A program made the position numbers and the translations under genes. Below the pieces are notes generated by a model, which saw only the letters and a list, made by a program, of their open reading frames with translations, had not been told where the DNA came from and did not search any database. This document shows, piece after piece, positions 1-6,672 of a stretch of 6,674 nt of DNA. How positions within the stretch are numbered: the stretch's first letter is position 1; every line of letters starts with the position of its first letter. Source of the DNA: an uncultured Alphaproteobacteria bacterium (GTDB lineage Bacteria; Pseudomonadota; Alphaproteobacteria; Rickettsiales; Midichloriaceae); the NCBI GenBank assembly GCA_903860855.1, contig CAIOSF010000082.1, forward strand, positions 1 to 6,674, written 5' to 3'.

Positions 1-14
1 CTTGTATAGATCGT

Positions 15-26
15 TCACTTAAGTGA
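15..26. repeat. 12-bp perfect palindrome upstream of the VOC gene
   Basis: TCACTTAAGTGA reads identically on both strands and lies 45 bases before the ATG at 72. It could be a regulator site for the VOC gene or part of a terminator for a gene beyond the left edge, but no T-run follows it and the arms are short. Bases 1-71 otherwise hold no recognisable coding sequence in any frame, and only a weak GAG-type ribosome binding site (about 60-65) precedes the ATG. Confidence 0.25.
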
Positions 27-71
27 CTTGAGTAGTGTCATTATCAAATCAGATAAATTGAGAAATAACAA

Positions 72-477
72 ATGCTGGACCACATCTCATTTGCAGTGAA
101 TGACTTTCAAGAAAGCGCTAAATTCTATGATGGAACCCTGAAGATACTAGGTATTGAACGTTATACGACTTTTGAGACACAAGAACGCAAGGTCATTGGT
201 TACGGTATGAATAATAGGCCATATTTTTGGATAGTCAGTGATCAAAACTCAAATGAACACGAGACTGTCGGCAAGGCCCTAGGATTTCATGTTGCTTTTA
301 AAGCAACTGGCGTTGAATCGGTAAAAGCTTGGTATCAAAAATGTCTAGAACTTGGCGGTATTGACAACGGGGCACCAGGCCCACGTATCAAATATCACCC
401 AGGGCTATTTTGGTGCTTTTATCATCGACCCAAATGGATGGAGAATCGAAGCTGCACTGCATGATTACGAGGCGTAG
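72..477 (+). pseudogene. VOC (glyoxalase/bleomycin-resistance fold) family protein, frameshifted near the 3' end
   Basis: This is a small metalloenzyme-fold protein of the vicinal oxygen chelate superfamily; the substrate cannot be told from sequence. The start LDHISFAVNDF and the later GAPGPR...YHPG segment are typical of short glyoxalase-like VOC proteins of about 125-135 residues. Likely metal-side residues are His4 and His73. As written, the frame goes wrong after Gly111 and stops at 464 (130 aa). Removing one G from the GGG at 402-404 gives a 134-residue protein ending at the TAG at 475-477. The restored tail reads GYFGAFIIDPNGWRIEAALH, the conserved last strand, and restores the expected metal-ligand Glu126. 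The uncorrected product lacks that Glu and is probably inactive. The gene faces cvpA tail to tail, 105 bases away. I am confident of the family and of the frameshift; whether it is a true lesion or an assembly error is open. Confidence 0.8.
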
Positions 478-486
478 CACCATGGG

Positions 487-565
487 TCAGTCCTAGTAGA
501 CAATATACCGGGCCAGTTTTTAATATTACTGCGTCACTTAGTTGTCCACTCATTTATAGGACTGA
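487..565. repeat. Inverted repeat between convergent VOC gene and cvpA
   Basis: TCAGTCCTA (487-495) is perfectly complementary to TAGGACTGA (557-565), with a 61-base loop. A nested shorter stem (GTCC 544-547 with GGAC 559-562) shares the right arm. It fills most of the gap between the two convergent genes, so a bidirectional termination or transcript-end role is reasonable. The arms are not GC-rich and there is no adjacent T-run, so it is not a standard intrinsic terminator. Confidence 0.3.
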
Positions 566-582
566 GACTTAGTAGTTCATTT

Positions 583-1374
583 TCATTTCTTGTTCAGTAA
601 TTTTTGAATATCAGTAAGCTCACTAGAATCTATAGGGGCTTCGTCGTCTTGACCATGTTGTTGATGATAATTCATATAAAGCTTTTGCAAGGTTGATAAG
701 GCAACCTGTCTATCAGAGCTGTATTGCTTGGTTTCATCTTGAATGCGCTGTAAGACACTCGGTTCTGTATATTCTGCCAATTTCTTAATGGCAGCTATGA
801 TTAGTATATCATTACTGTTGCTCTCTTTGTTATCTTTATTTTGTAGGTTTTTAGTCAAAGAATCTGGGAGTATGGTCAGGAAATATTTTTGACTTCGTTG
901 CAACACCGCATAGCTTTGAGAGGTTTGGATAAAAGATGGGACTAGATCTTGATCTTCTATGTTCTTACCACTTATACCACTAGCTATAGCCAAAAAACAT
1001 AAAAAGAAGAAGCATATGAGAACAATGCCTCTTGCTGCTCCAAACAGCAGTCCTAAGAATTTATCTATGAGGCTATGGCGAAGACCATGGAGGGCCGTCA
1101 ACACGATAAAATTCACGATGCCCATTATGATCAAAAATCCTATCAATCCCCCGATATAGCCAATAGCGACAACAAGAAAATCCGATCCTGTTTTTTTGCG
1201 CAGAAATGGCTCTATGTAAGGAAAAAGGTAATGAGCCAAAGTTATCGATATAACCCACCCACCTAAGGCCAGAGCTGAAGCAAGAAACCCGCGGTGTAAA
1301 GCGAGCAATCCTGACAAGCCAATGACAATCAAAACTATGAGGTCGAATTCAGTTATTTTAGTCCAATCTATCAC
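583..1374 (-). CDS. cvpA: CvpA family inner-membrane protein
   Basis: CvpA (colicin V production) proteins are small polytopic inner-membrane proteins linked to envelope homeostasis; their exact molecular role is not settled. The 263-residue product starts with a DLIVLIVIGLSGLLALHRGF segment. Four hydrophobic stretches follow at about residues 10-27, 31-52, 66-95 and 107-132. The family signature LIDKFLGLLFGAARG lies just before the last one. Residues 135-263 are a hydrophilic, probably cytoplasmic tail, absent from the 162-residue E. coli protein but common in alphaproteobacterial versions. The GTG at 1374 is the only usable start: an in-frame TAA lies 9 bases upstream, and I see no clear Shine-Dalgarno site. 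In many alphaproteobacteria cvpA sits directly between radA and purF. Here radA is 1.4 kb upstream on the same strand beyond a VirD4 remnant, and no purF follows. Possible loss of the shared promoter means cvpA may now depend on a new one in 1375-1530; I could not identify one with confidence. Confidence 0.88.
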   Translation of the reverse strand: MIDWTKITEFDLIVLIVIGLSGLLALHRGFLASALALGGWVISITLAHYLFPYIEPFLRKKTGSDFLVVAIGYIGGLIGFLIIMGIVNFIVLTALHGLRHSLIDKFLGLLFGAARGIVLICFFFLCFLAIASGISGKNIEDQDLVPSFIQTSQSYAVLQRSQKYFLTILPDSLTKNLQNKDNKESNSNDILIIAAIKKLAEYTEPSVLQRIQDETKQYSSDRQVALSTLQKLYMNYHQQHGQDDEAPIDSSELTDIQKLLNKK

Positions 1375-1443
1375 GATGTCATGTTATTTGTTATTATTTA
1401 ATCTTTATTTTACAATCAATGCATCTGCCATTAATCAGCATTG

Positions 1444-1452
1444 TGCTATAAT
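1444..1452 (+). promoter_or_regulatory. Extended -10 promoter for the coupling-protein remnant
   Basis: TGCTATAAT is a perfect TATAAT hexamer (1447-1452) with the TGN extension. No good -35 box sits at the right spacing; TTTACA at 1409-1414 is too far away. Extended -10 promoters often need none. Predicted start of transcription is near 1459, giving a leader of about 70 bases before the ATG at 1531. The rest of 1375-1530 has no supportable gene. Confidence 0.5.
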
Positions 1453-1482
1453 TTTGCGGTACTAAACGCTCATTGACTTGAT

Positions 1483-1500
1483 CTATATCACCTGATATAG
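1483..1500. promoter_or_regulatory. 18-bp dyad, possible operator or leader hairpin
   Basis: CTATATCA-CC-TGATATAG has perfect 8-bp arms around a 2-bp centre. It lies about 25 bases downstream of the predicted transcription start and 30 bases upstream of the ATG of the VirD4-like remnant. The size and symmetry suit a dimeric repressor bound as a roadblock. With a 2-base loop it would make a poor RNA hairpin, so a DNA-binding site is the more likely reading. Confidence 0.4.
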
Positions 1501-1519
1501 GCTTTAACAATCTTAGTTT

Positions 1520-1524
1520 GAGGT
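1520..1524 (+). promoter_or_regulatory. Ribosome binding site that fixes the remnant's start at 1531
   Basis: GAGGT followed by six A residues precedes the ATG at 1531. An in-frame TGA at 1519-1521 overlaps the site, so translation cannot come from further upstream in this frame. The remnant therefore carries its own translation start despite lacking the N-terminal domain of the family. Confidence 0.6.
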
Positions 1525-1530
1525 AAAAAA

Positions 1531-2767
1531 ATGACATCAGGCAGCAACATATTATTGGGAGTTGATGGCGAAGGCAATAGATTATATTCGAATGATTATC
1601 AGCATGTTTTATTGATAGCTCCTCATGGTTCTGGCAAAGGAGTATGTTTCGTTATTCCAAATCTATTGACTTATGAAGAATCAGCAATTGTGCATGATAT
1701 AAAGTCTGAAAATTATACTCTCACAAGTAAATATAGGGCCTCCATTGGGCACAAAATTTTTGTTTTGGAATCCATTATGTAGCGAAAAAGATAAAAGCAA
1801 TAGGTATAATCCGTTAGATCTTGTTAATCTAGATAACGAAAATGTAGTGGATGATATTCAAAGAATTGCTCATCTCTTGATGCATGATGGCATCTCTGAA
1901 AATGAGGCTTATATAGATGATGCAAAAAATTTATTTACTTCAATAATTCTATATCTTTGTGCGAATGGAGCAAAAACAAAATACATTTGGCGAAATTGCA
2001 AGGATGCTTGCCAGTGGATTGGTCTCAGAGCTTCATAATGGAATTGATCAGCTAAAAAGCATAATACATCCTACCGGATACCGTAATATTGCTGCATTTC
2101 TTAAAAGGGATGCGCAGACACAAGATGCTATTATTCAAGTTTTAAATAAATATCTTGGACCTTGGCATAATCCATTTAATAGATTATGCAACATCAAGAT
2201 CCGATTTTGATGTTGCTGATTTTAAGACGCAAAGATCCACTTTATACATATGTATAAACCCTACGGATATTGATAGATTAAGACCAGTTATGCGATTTTT
2301 TTACCAGCATATTGTTGAGAGATTAATGACTACTGCGCAGAATCTAGGAAATGGCAGAGAAAATATGGGCATATGTTTGTTCATGGATGAATTTTGTTCA
2401 ATCGGAAAGTTGGGAATGTTTACATCCTGCATGTCTTACTTAAGAGGCTATAGAATTAAATTATTTTTAATAACTTCGGATATTGAACAGATAGAGATGA
2501 TATACGGTGAACATGATGCTCAGGGCATTATATCAAATTGCGATTCTAAAATCGCCTTTTGCATCCTATAATTACAAAACGGCACACAAAATATCTCAAA
2601 TATGTATTGATAGAACTAAAAATACAGAGTTTCTTTCATGGCAACAAATTATCAATCTATCATTGGAATCGCAAATTCTTACGAGAAACAATATGCAGCC
2701 ATTAATTTTAAAGAAGTTTTTCTATTATTATGATGATGAAATGAAGCAGAAGATATTAAGTTGTTAA
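1531..2767 (+). pseudogene. VirD4/TraG-type type IV secretion coupling ATPase, N-terminally truncated with four +1 frameshifts
   Basis: Coupling proteins are hexameric inner-membrane ATPases that hand DNA or protein substrates to a type IV secretion channel. The reading runs through four segments whose frame advances by one each time. The changes are best placed at T-run 1763-1766 (giving FVWNPL), A-run 1972-1976 (AKQNTFGEIARML), T-run 2175-2177 (HNPLIDYATSRSDF) and T-run 2557-2560 (KIAFASYNYKTAHKISQ). Dropping one base at each gives an uninterrupted 410-residue protein ending at the TAA at 2765-2767. It contains the Walker A variant APHGSGKG (residues 30-37), the family motifs IPNLLTYEESAIVHDIKSENY and RYNPLDLV, and Walker B ICLFMDEF with Asp285 and Glu286. 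The transmembrane N-terminus (usually 100-150 residues) is absent. It lies opposite to and between radA and cvpA, and no other secretion gene is present. No nonsense substitutions are seen. The family call is secure; as written it cannot make a working ATPase. Confidence 0.88.
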
Positions 2768-2805
2768 TAGCATTTCAATTTTTTTATAAAGGTAATATAT
2801 GCTCT

Positions 2806-4299
2806 CTAGGAATTTGGTATTCCTAAGATAGAAGTAAGATTATTTATATGTTTTATTGCTAGTAATTCAACCGCTTTGCCACTAGAAACCTGGGCATCAT
2901 AAGGACAAACTATAGTGCTGAACCCAAGCTTCGTCGCTTCCTGGATGCGCAACTCGCTTTGCGGGACAGATCTAATCTCACCTGATAAGCCTACTTCACC
3001 GAAAAACACAAAATTTCGTGGGACGGTTATATTGAGAGCTGAAGAGACTAGGGCTACTATGACCGCAAGGTCCACAGCTGTTTCATTAATTTTTAATCCG
3101 CCGGCTATGTTTAAATAAACTTCCTTGTTGAAGAGAGAGAGACCAAAACGAGAGTGTAAAATTGCAATAAGCATAGCGAGCCTGTTGTTATCCCAACCTA
3201 TTGTTGCTCTTCTGGGGGTGGCAAGGAAGGAGTCAACTACCAAAGACTGAATTTCCAGCAAAATGCTGCGACTTCCTTCTATACCGGCGAATATGCATGT
3301 TCCGCTAGCCCTTTCCGTATGCTCTGAAAGGAAGACGCTCGATGGGTTGGCAACTTCCATTAAACCACCATTTGACATTTCAAATACACCAATTTCATTA
3401 GTAGAGCCATATCTGTTTTTAGTGGTGCGAAGTATACGGTATTGTCTGGTGTTCTCTCCTTCGAATGATAAAACTGTATCGACCATATGCTCAAGCAATT
3501 TTGGTCCCGCTATTTGCCCATCTTTCGTCACATGACCGACGATCACCACAATAATCAGCTCCTCCTTTGCCAAACGGATTAATTCAAATGCGCAGGCTTT
3601 AACCTGAGTTACTGTTCCTGGCGTTGACTGGATGATCTCACTATAAATGGTTTGGATAGAGTCGATGACTAGTAATATTTTTTTGTATATTGGTGACTGG
3701 TTCAAATCTATTGTGTCTACTGATTCACCTTGTTCATTATGATTGGCAGTGATTTTATCCTCGCGAAATTTATCCTTACCCATCTTTCGAGCTATATCCA
3801 TGATGTTACCAATGTTGTTGGTCGATATCAGCTTTACTCCGGCATTATCAATATGTAGACGCCTTGCCCTCATTCTAATCTGAGCGGCTGATTCTTCGCC
3901 ACTAGCATAAAGACAGGAGAAACCCTGCTTTGCAGCCATATCACACATCTGTAACAAGAGGGTTGATTTGCCTATCCCTGGTTCGCCTGCGATAAGGATG
4001 GTTGAATTTTGGACAATTCCTCCTCCGAGCACACGATTCAATTCTTCGATACCTATATCATAGCGAGGATCATCTTCAAATTGACCATTCTCATATAGCT
4101 CTGAACTAATCATTGCAAGGTCAGTCAAACCTAGAGAGGCAGCTTTACCTCTGCCGCCAAATGAGCTCATGGTGGCTGTACTAATAAGCTGAGTTTCTTC
4201 GATTATACTATTCCATGTGCCGCAGTCTTCGCACCGGCCAAGCCATTTCCGATGAATTGTGCCACATTGTTGACAACTATATACATTTTTAGATTTCAT
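2806..4299 (-). CDS. radA: DNA repair and recombination protein RadA (Sms)
   Basis: RadA is a RecA-like hexameric helicase that drives branch migration during recombinational repair. From the N-terminus, the product shows a four-cysteine zinc finger (CQQC at 9-12, CEDC at 23-26), the RYDIGIEELNRVLGGGIV lead-in and Walker A GEPGIGKST (105-113). These are followed by Walker B LLVIDSIQT (ending near 217), the RadA hallmark KNRYG (294-298) and a C-terminal Lon-like domain with GEVGLSGEIRSVPQ. I chose the ATG at 4299 (497 aa): it gives the usual MKSKxxYSCQQCG start and has an AAGAG site upstream. A GTG at 4332 would add 11 residues, overlap ubiX and lacks such a site. The protein is about 40 residues longer than typical, mostly from a hydrophilic insert at residues about 174-207. 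It follows ubiX by 13 bases on the same strand, so cotranscription is likely. No intrinsic terminator is evident before the remnant's end at 2767. Confidence 0.96.
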   Translation of the reverse strand: MKSKNVYSCQQCGTIHRKWLGRCEDCGTWNSIIEETQLISTATMSSFGGRGKAASLGLTDLAMISSELYENGQFEDDPRYDIGIEELNRVLGGGIVQNSTILIAGEPGIGKSTLLLQMCDMAAKQGFSCLYASGEESAAQIRMRARRLHIDNAGVKLISTNNIGNIMDIARKMGKDKFREDKITANHNEQGESVDTIDLNQSPIYKKILLVIDSIQTIYSEIIQSTPGTVTQVKACAFELIRLAKEELIIVVIVGHVTKDGQIAGPKLLEHMVDTVLSFEGENTRQYRILRTTKNRYGSTNEIGVFEMSNGGLMEVANPSSVFLSEHTERASGTCIFAGIEGSRSILLEIQSLVVDSFLATPRRATIGWDNNRLAMLIAILHSRFGLSLFNKEVYLNIAGGLKINETAVDLAVIVALVSSALNITVPRNFVFFGEVGLSGEIRSVPQSELRIQEATKLGFSTIVCPYDAQVSSGKAVELLAIKHINNLTSILGIPNS

Positions 4300-4312
4300 A
4301 GAGACTCTTGTA

Positions 4313-4867
4313 TCATTGCCATCTTTTATCACTTTCTATGTGAATACCAATTGAATCAAGAATACGAACAACAGTATAATCGATCATTTCTTCCATGTTT
4401 TTAGGTTTATTATAAAAAGCTGGGACGGGTGGGGCGATAATACCTCCTATTTTTGTCACCTTTAGCATATTTTCGATATGACCAAGATGTAGTGGTGTTT
4501 CTCTAAGCATGAGAATCAACTTCTTTCTTTCTTTGAGTATCACATCAGCTGCACGAGATAGAATGTTTGGGGTGATACCGTTGGCGATTTCAGCGAGAGT
4601 TTTGGTAGAGCAGGGGGCTATAATCATCGCATCAACTAAGTACGATCCGCTCGCTATAGGGGAGGCAATATTATCATAGTTATGATAATAATCAGCTAGA
4701 GCTTCTATTTCTTTAAAGGAGTAGTCGGTTTCCTGAGATATAGTGATTCGCGCTGCTCTGCTGATTACAAGATGACTTTGGATTTCTGGAATTTTTTGAA
4801 TTTTTTCGAGTAACTTTATTCCATATACCGCACCACTAGCTCCTGATATTCCAATAATGATCTGCAT
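4313..4867 (-). CDS. ubiX: Flavin prenyltransferase UbiX
   Basis: UbiX joins dimethylallyl phosphate to reduced FMN, making the prenylated flavin that UbiD-type decarboxylases need. In bacteria this supports ubiquinone synthesis, and the enzyme is a soluble dodecamer. The 184-residue product opens with the flavin-binding GISGASGAVYG loop. It also carries SGSYLVDAMIIAPCSTKTLAEIANG, the RAADVILKERKKLIL stretch, RETPLHLGHIENM and PPVPAFYNKP, all standard for the family and in the expected order. Length is normal. The ATG at 4867 gives the canonical MQIIIGISGASG start; a GTG at 4882 would add five residues without benefit. No Shine-Dalgarno site is visible. It heads a likely ubiX-radA transcript. 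Its ubiD partner is not in the window. Its start lies almost against the start of the divergent transferase gene, so its promoter must overlap that gene's 5' end. Confidence 0.95.
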   Translation of the reverse strand: MQIIIGISGASGAVYGIKLLEKIQKIPEIQSHLVISRAARITISQETDYSFKEIEALADYYHNYDNIASPIASGSYLVDAMIIAPCSTKTLAEIANGITPNILSRAADVILKERKKLILMLRETPLHLGHIENMLKVTKIGGIIAPPVPAFYNKPKNMEEMIDYTVVRILDSIGIHIESDKRWQ

Positions 4868-4870
4868 ACA

Positions 4871-6535
4871 TTGATTCAACACAAAATAGGTGCTAAACTC
4901 GAGCCACCGTCCCTTGTACAGAGGTTTTTAATTACTAGATTCATTCGTGATAACAAAATTGACCAACTAGTTGATAAAGTAATACCATCAGCCATTATCT
5001 ACACTATTCTTTTTTACTTGCCAACCGCTTTCTATGTAGCGCACGAAAGGCTTGCTGTCAGTCTTGTGCTGAGCGGACTGATGGCGATTTCCGAGCTTGT
5101 TGCAGTATTCTTGCTGACTGTCATTATATTTTGCGTAGCAGCAAAGTTGGGGAGTGCGATATTATACCTTATAGTTATATTATTCTATAGCATAGGAGGT
5201 GTGAATATATATTTTCTGCTCAACTTTGGTAAAAACCTTGGCATATGGAGCATTCAATCAATGCTGTACTATGAGAGCAATTTCGTCGAAGATATGATGG
5301 GGATGCAGTTAGTATTAATAGTTGCTGTATCGGTGATAATTGGCTTAATATCGATATCATCCGGTAAAATCAAATTTAAAAGATCAATAAATCTTATTAC
5401 GGCGTCATTCTGTTATACCATAGTAAGCATGACCTGGCTAGGGAGTCTTTTATTTCATAGTATAGTCAATAATTACAATCCATATCCTGAAATTAAGGGG
5501 CTTCATTTATACTTGTTCCATAAAAATGATCACCATGATAGCGAAGTTAAGAATGATATCAGTGAAATGTATGACTTTATATACAAACCCAAGACAAGCA
5601 AACCAATCACGGTCGTTATGGTGATAGGTGAGTCTTTGCGAGGTGATGTCTTGGAACTAAATGGCTATAAGCACTTTGCAAACACTCCATTATTACAGAA
5701 AATACCAAATCTTGTGAGCTTTAAATACGCAACATCATCGGGTTCGGAAACGCAGTCTACTATACCCAATATGCTTACGAGAAGCTATAACTCTGGTAAT
5801 AGTAAATCTGTTTCTGCTGAAACAACCTTCATCTCAGTTTTTCGCAGATTAGGATTTAAGACAGCTTGGATAGGCGCTCAATCCTCATTCTCAGCAAATG
5901 ATATATATGTTAGTAGCATACCTCTAGAAGCTGAGTACATCGTAACGCGAAAAGAGATCATGGGGTATAATGGTAGGCATAATATATATGACGGAGATAT
6001 GCTCCCTATAATTAAGAAATATATTGAGCAGAATAAGAACTATAACAAACTGATAATAGTTCACATGATTGGAAGTCATTGGCGCCTTGATCATCGCTAC
6101 CCTTCTGGTTTTGGTGCCTTTTATCCTATATGTAGGAATGCTTCTCCAACCAGCTGTAGTAAGTCTGAGCTTGAGAATAGCTACCACAATACCGTATTGT
6201 ATACCGATACTTTTCTGTACAGTTTAATTACGATGCTCGAAAAAGATCTTGCTTTCCTCCTTTTCTCTTCCGACCATGGCTCTCAAATAACGGAGAATCA
6301 TTTTGAAGATAGCGAAGACAGAATAGAAAATGGAACTGATCCAGATATGATCAGCATAGCAATGATGATATGGAGTTCTGCCAAATTTTTACAGGAGCAT
6401 GAAAATTCTTATCGGGAGCAAATGGCTAAACGTGACTCAGAAAATGTCTCGCATAATAATATATTTCATTCCATACTGGGATGCATTGGAATTGAGTCAA
6501 CGGCAATAAATGGAGATCTCAATCTCTGTAGATAG
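4871..6535 (+). CDS. EptA/MCR-family phosphoethanolamine transferase (membrane-anchored sulfatase-fold enzyme)
   Basis: Enzymes of this family move phosphoethanolamine from phosphatidylethanolamine to lipid A or other envelope glycans at the periplasmic face, often lowering binding of cationic peptides. The 554-residue product has a membrane N-terminus with hydrophobic spans near 38-56, 62-92, 95-118, 146-163 and 173-198, then a periplasmic alkaline-phosphatase-fold domain. Zinc and catalytic residues of MCR-1 have matches: Glu254 in VIGES, nucleophile Thr294 in GSETQSTIPNM, Asp468-His469 in SSDHG. His403 (GSHW) and the tail motif SHNNIFHSILG also fit. One typical disulfide pair is kept (Cys421/Cys429), but the pair around the nucleophile is Ser289/Asn300. 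The TTG at 4871 is the longest plausible start with no ribosome site; an ATT at 4931 behind AGAGGT is a credible alternative (534 aa). Acceptor substrate is unknown, so I assign no specific gene symbol. Confidence 0.88.
   Translation: MIQHKIGAKLEPPSLVQRFLITRFIRDNKIDQLVDKVIPSAIIYTILFYLPTAFYVAHERLAVSLVLSGLMAISELVAVFLLTVIIFCVAAKLGSAILYLIVILFYSIGGVNIYFLLNFGKNLGIWSIQSMLYYESNFVEDMMGMQLVLIVAVSVIIGLISISSGKIKFKRSINLITASFCYTIVSMTWLGSLLFHSIVNNYNPYPEIKGLHLYLFHKNDHHDSEVKNDISEMYDFIYKPKTSKPITVVMVIGESLRGDVLELNGYKHFANTPLLQKIPNLVSFKYATSSGSETQSTIPNMLTRSYNSGNSKSVSAETTFISVFRRLGFKTAWIGAQSSFSANDIYVSSIPLEAEYIVTRKEIMGYNGRHNIYDGDMLPIIKKYIEQNKNYNKLIIVHMIGSHWRLDHRYPSGFGAFYPICRNASPTSCSKSELENSYHNTVLYTDTFLYSLITMLEKDLAFLLFSSDHGSQITENHFEDSEDRIENGTDPDMISIAMMIWSSAKFLQEHENSYREQMAKRDSENVSHNNIFHSILGCIGIESTAINGDLNLCR
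4920..4933 (+). promoter_or_regulatory. Shine-Dalgarno site followed by an in-frame ATT, possible true start of the transferase
   Basis: AGAGGT (4920-4925) is followed after five bases by ATT (4931-4933), in frame with the transferase. GAGGT at nearly the same spacing also precedes the ATG at 1531. The first in-frame ATG is residue 71, inside the membrane domain and too late. Starting here would leave 63 bases between this gene and ubiX, enough for divergent promoters, and would trim a charged 20-residue leader. ATT is a rare initiator (known for infC), so this may be a mutated ATG or an intentionally weak start. Confidence 0.35.
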
Positions 6536-6549
6536 CTGCAACATCATTG

Positions 6550-6570
6550 ACCTTAGCGGCCACATAAGGT
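6550..6570. repeat. Small inverted repeat just after the transferase gene
   Basis: ACCTTA (6550-6555) pairs with TAAGGT (6565-6570) around a 9-base GC-rich loop, 14 bases after the TAG at 6533-6535. It lies in the right place for a transcript end between convergent genes, but the stem is weak and there is no T-run on either side, so I do not call it a terminator. Confidence 0.25.
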
Positions 6571-6672
6571 AGTTGTTGTACCTACTCGATCTAAAATGCC
6601 TTTGCACAACAGATCTTTCGAGTATTTGTTTTTGCATGGTGAGGTCACCACTTCTCGTTTGCACTGTAAATG
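6553..6672 (-). CDS. C-terminal fragment of an unknown Cys/Lys-rich protein, cut by the window edge
   Basis: On the minus strand one frame stays open from the right edge to a TAA at 6553-6555, giving 39 residues that end in GILDRVGTTTTLCGR. I do not recognise the family. It has four cysteines, three of them as Cys-Lys pairs written with the same TGCAAA hexamer at 27- and 30-base spacing, all in frame. That regularity, and a stop sited just short of the transferase's end, favour a real convergent gene over noise. Four cysteines in a short tail could mean a secreted or metal-binding protein. A second minus-strand frame is also open here, so this call is tentative. Confidence 0.3.
   Translation of the reverse strand, partial: HLQCKREVVTSPCKNKYSKDLLCKGILDRVGTTTTLCGR

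Noticed and set aside
959..1266. Several 60-70 residue frames on both strands within cvpA
   Set aside because: They overlap the conserved membrane segments of CvpA and read as low-complexity Lys/Pro/Arg-rich translations without family features.
1382..1468. Short hydrophobic frame upstream of the coupling-protein remnant, a possible lost membrane segment
   Set aside because: It is about 28 codons, has no start with a ribosome site, spans the predicted promoter and does not resemble a VirD4 N-terminus.
1763..2560. Programmed ribosomal frameshifting or RNA slippage restoring the coupling protein
   Set aside because: Four separate +1 events would be needed, the runs are only 3-5 bases long, and no slippery heptamer, stop-codon context or stimulating structure is seen.
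1431..2774. TTAATCAGCATT (1431-1442) and TTAATAGCATT (2764-2774) as a target duplication flanking the coupling-protein remnant
   Set aside because: The match is short, AT-rich and needs a gap, and the right copy overlaps the remnant's stop codon, so chance is the simpler explanation.
2768..2805. T-run after the coupling-protein remnant as an intrinsic terminator
   Set aside because: The seven-T run has no stem before it on either strand.
5924..6187. 87-residue open frame on the minus strand inside the transferase gene
   Set aside because: It lies wholly within the conserved catalytic domain on the other strand, has no ribosome site or recognisable motif, and looks like a shadow.
6637..6650. 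TGGTGA-GG-TCACCA dyad near the right edge as an operator
   Set aside because: It lies inside the tentative minus-strand coding frame and has no promoter beside it.
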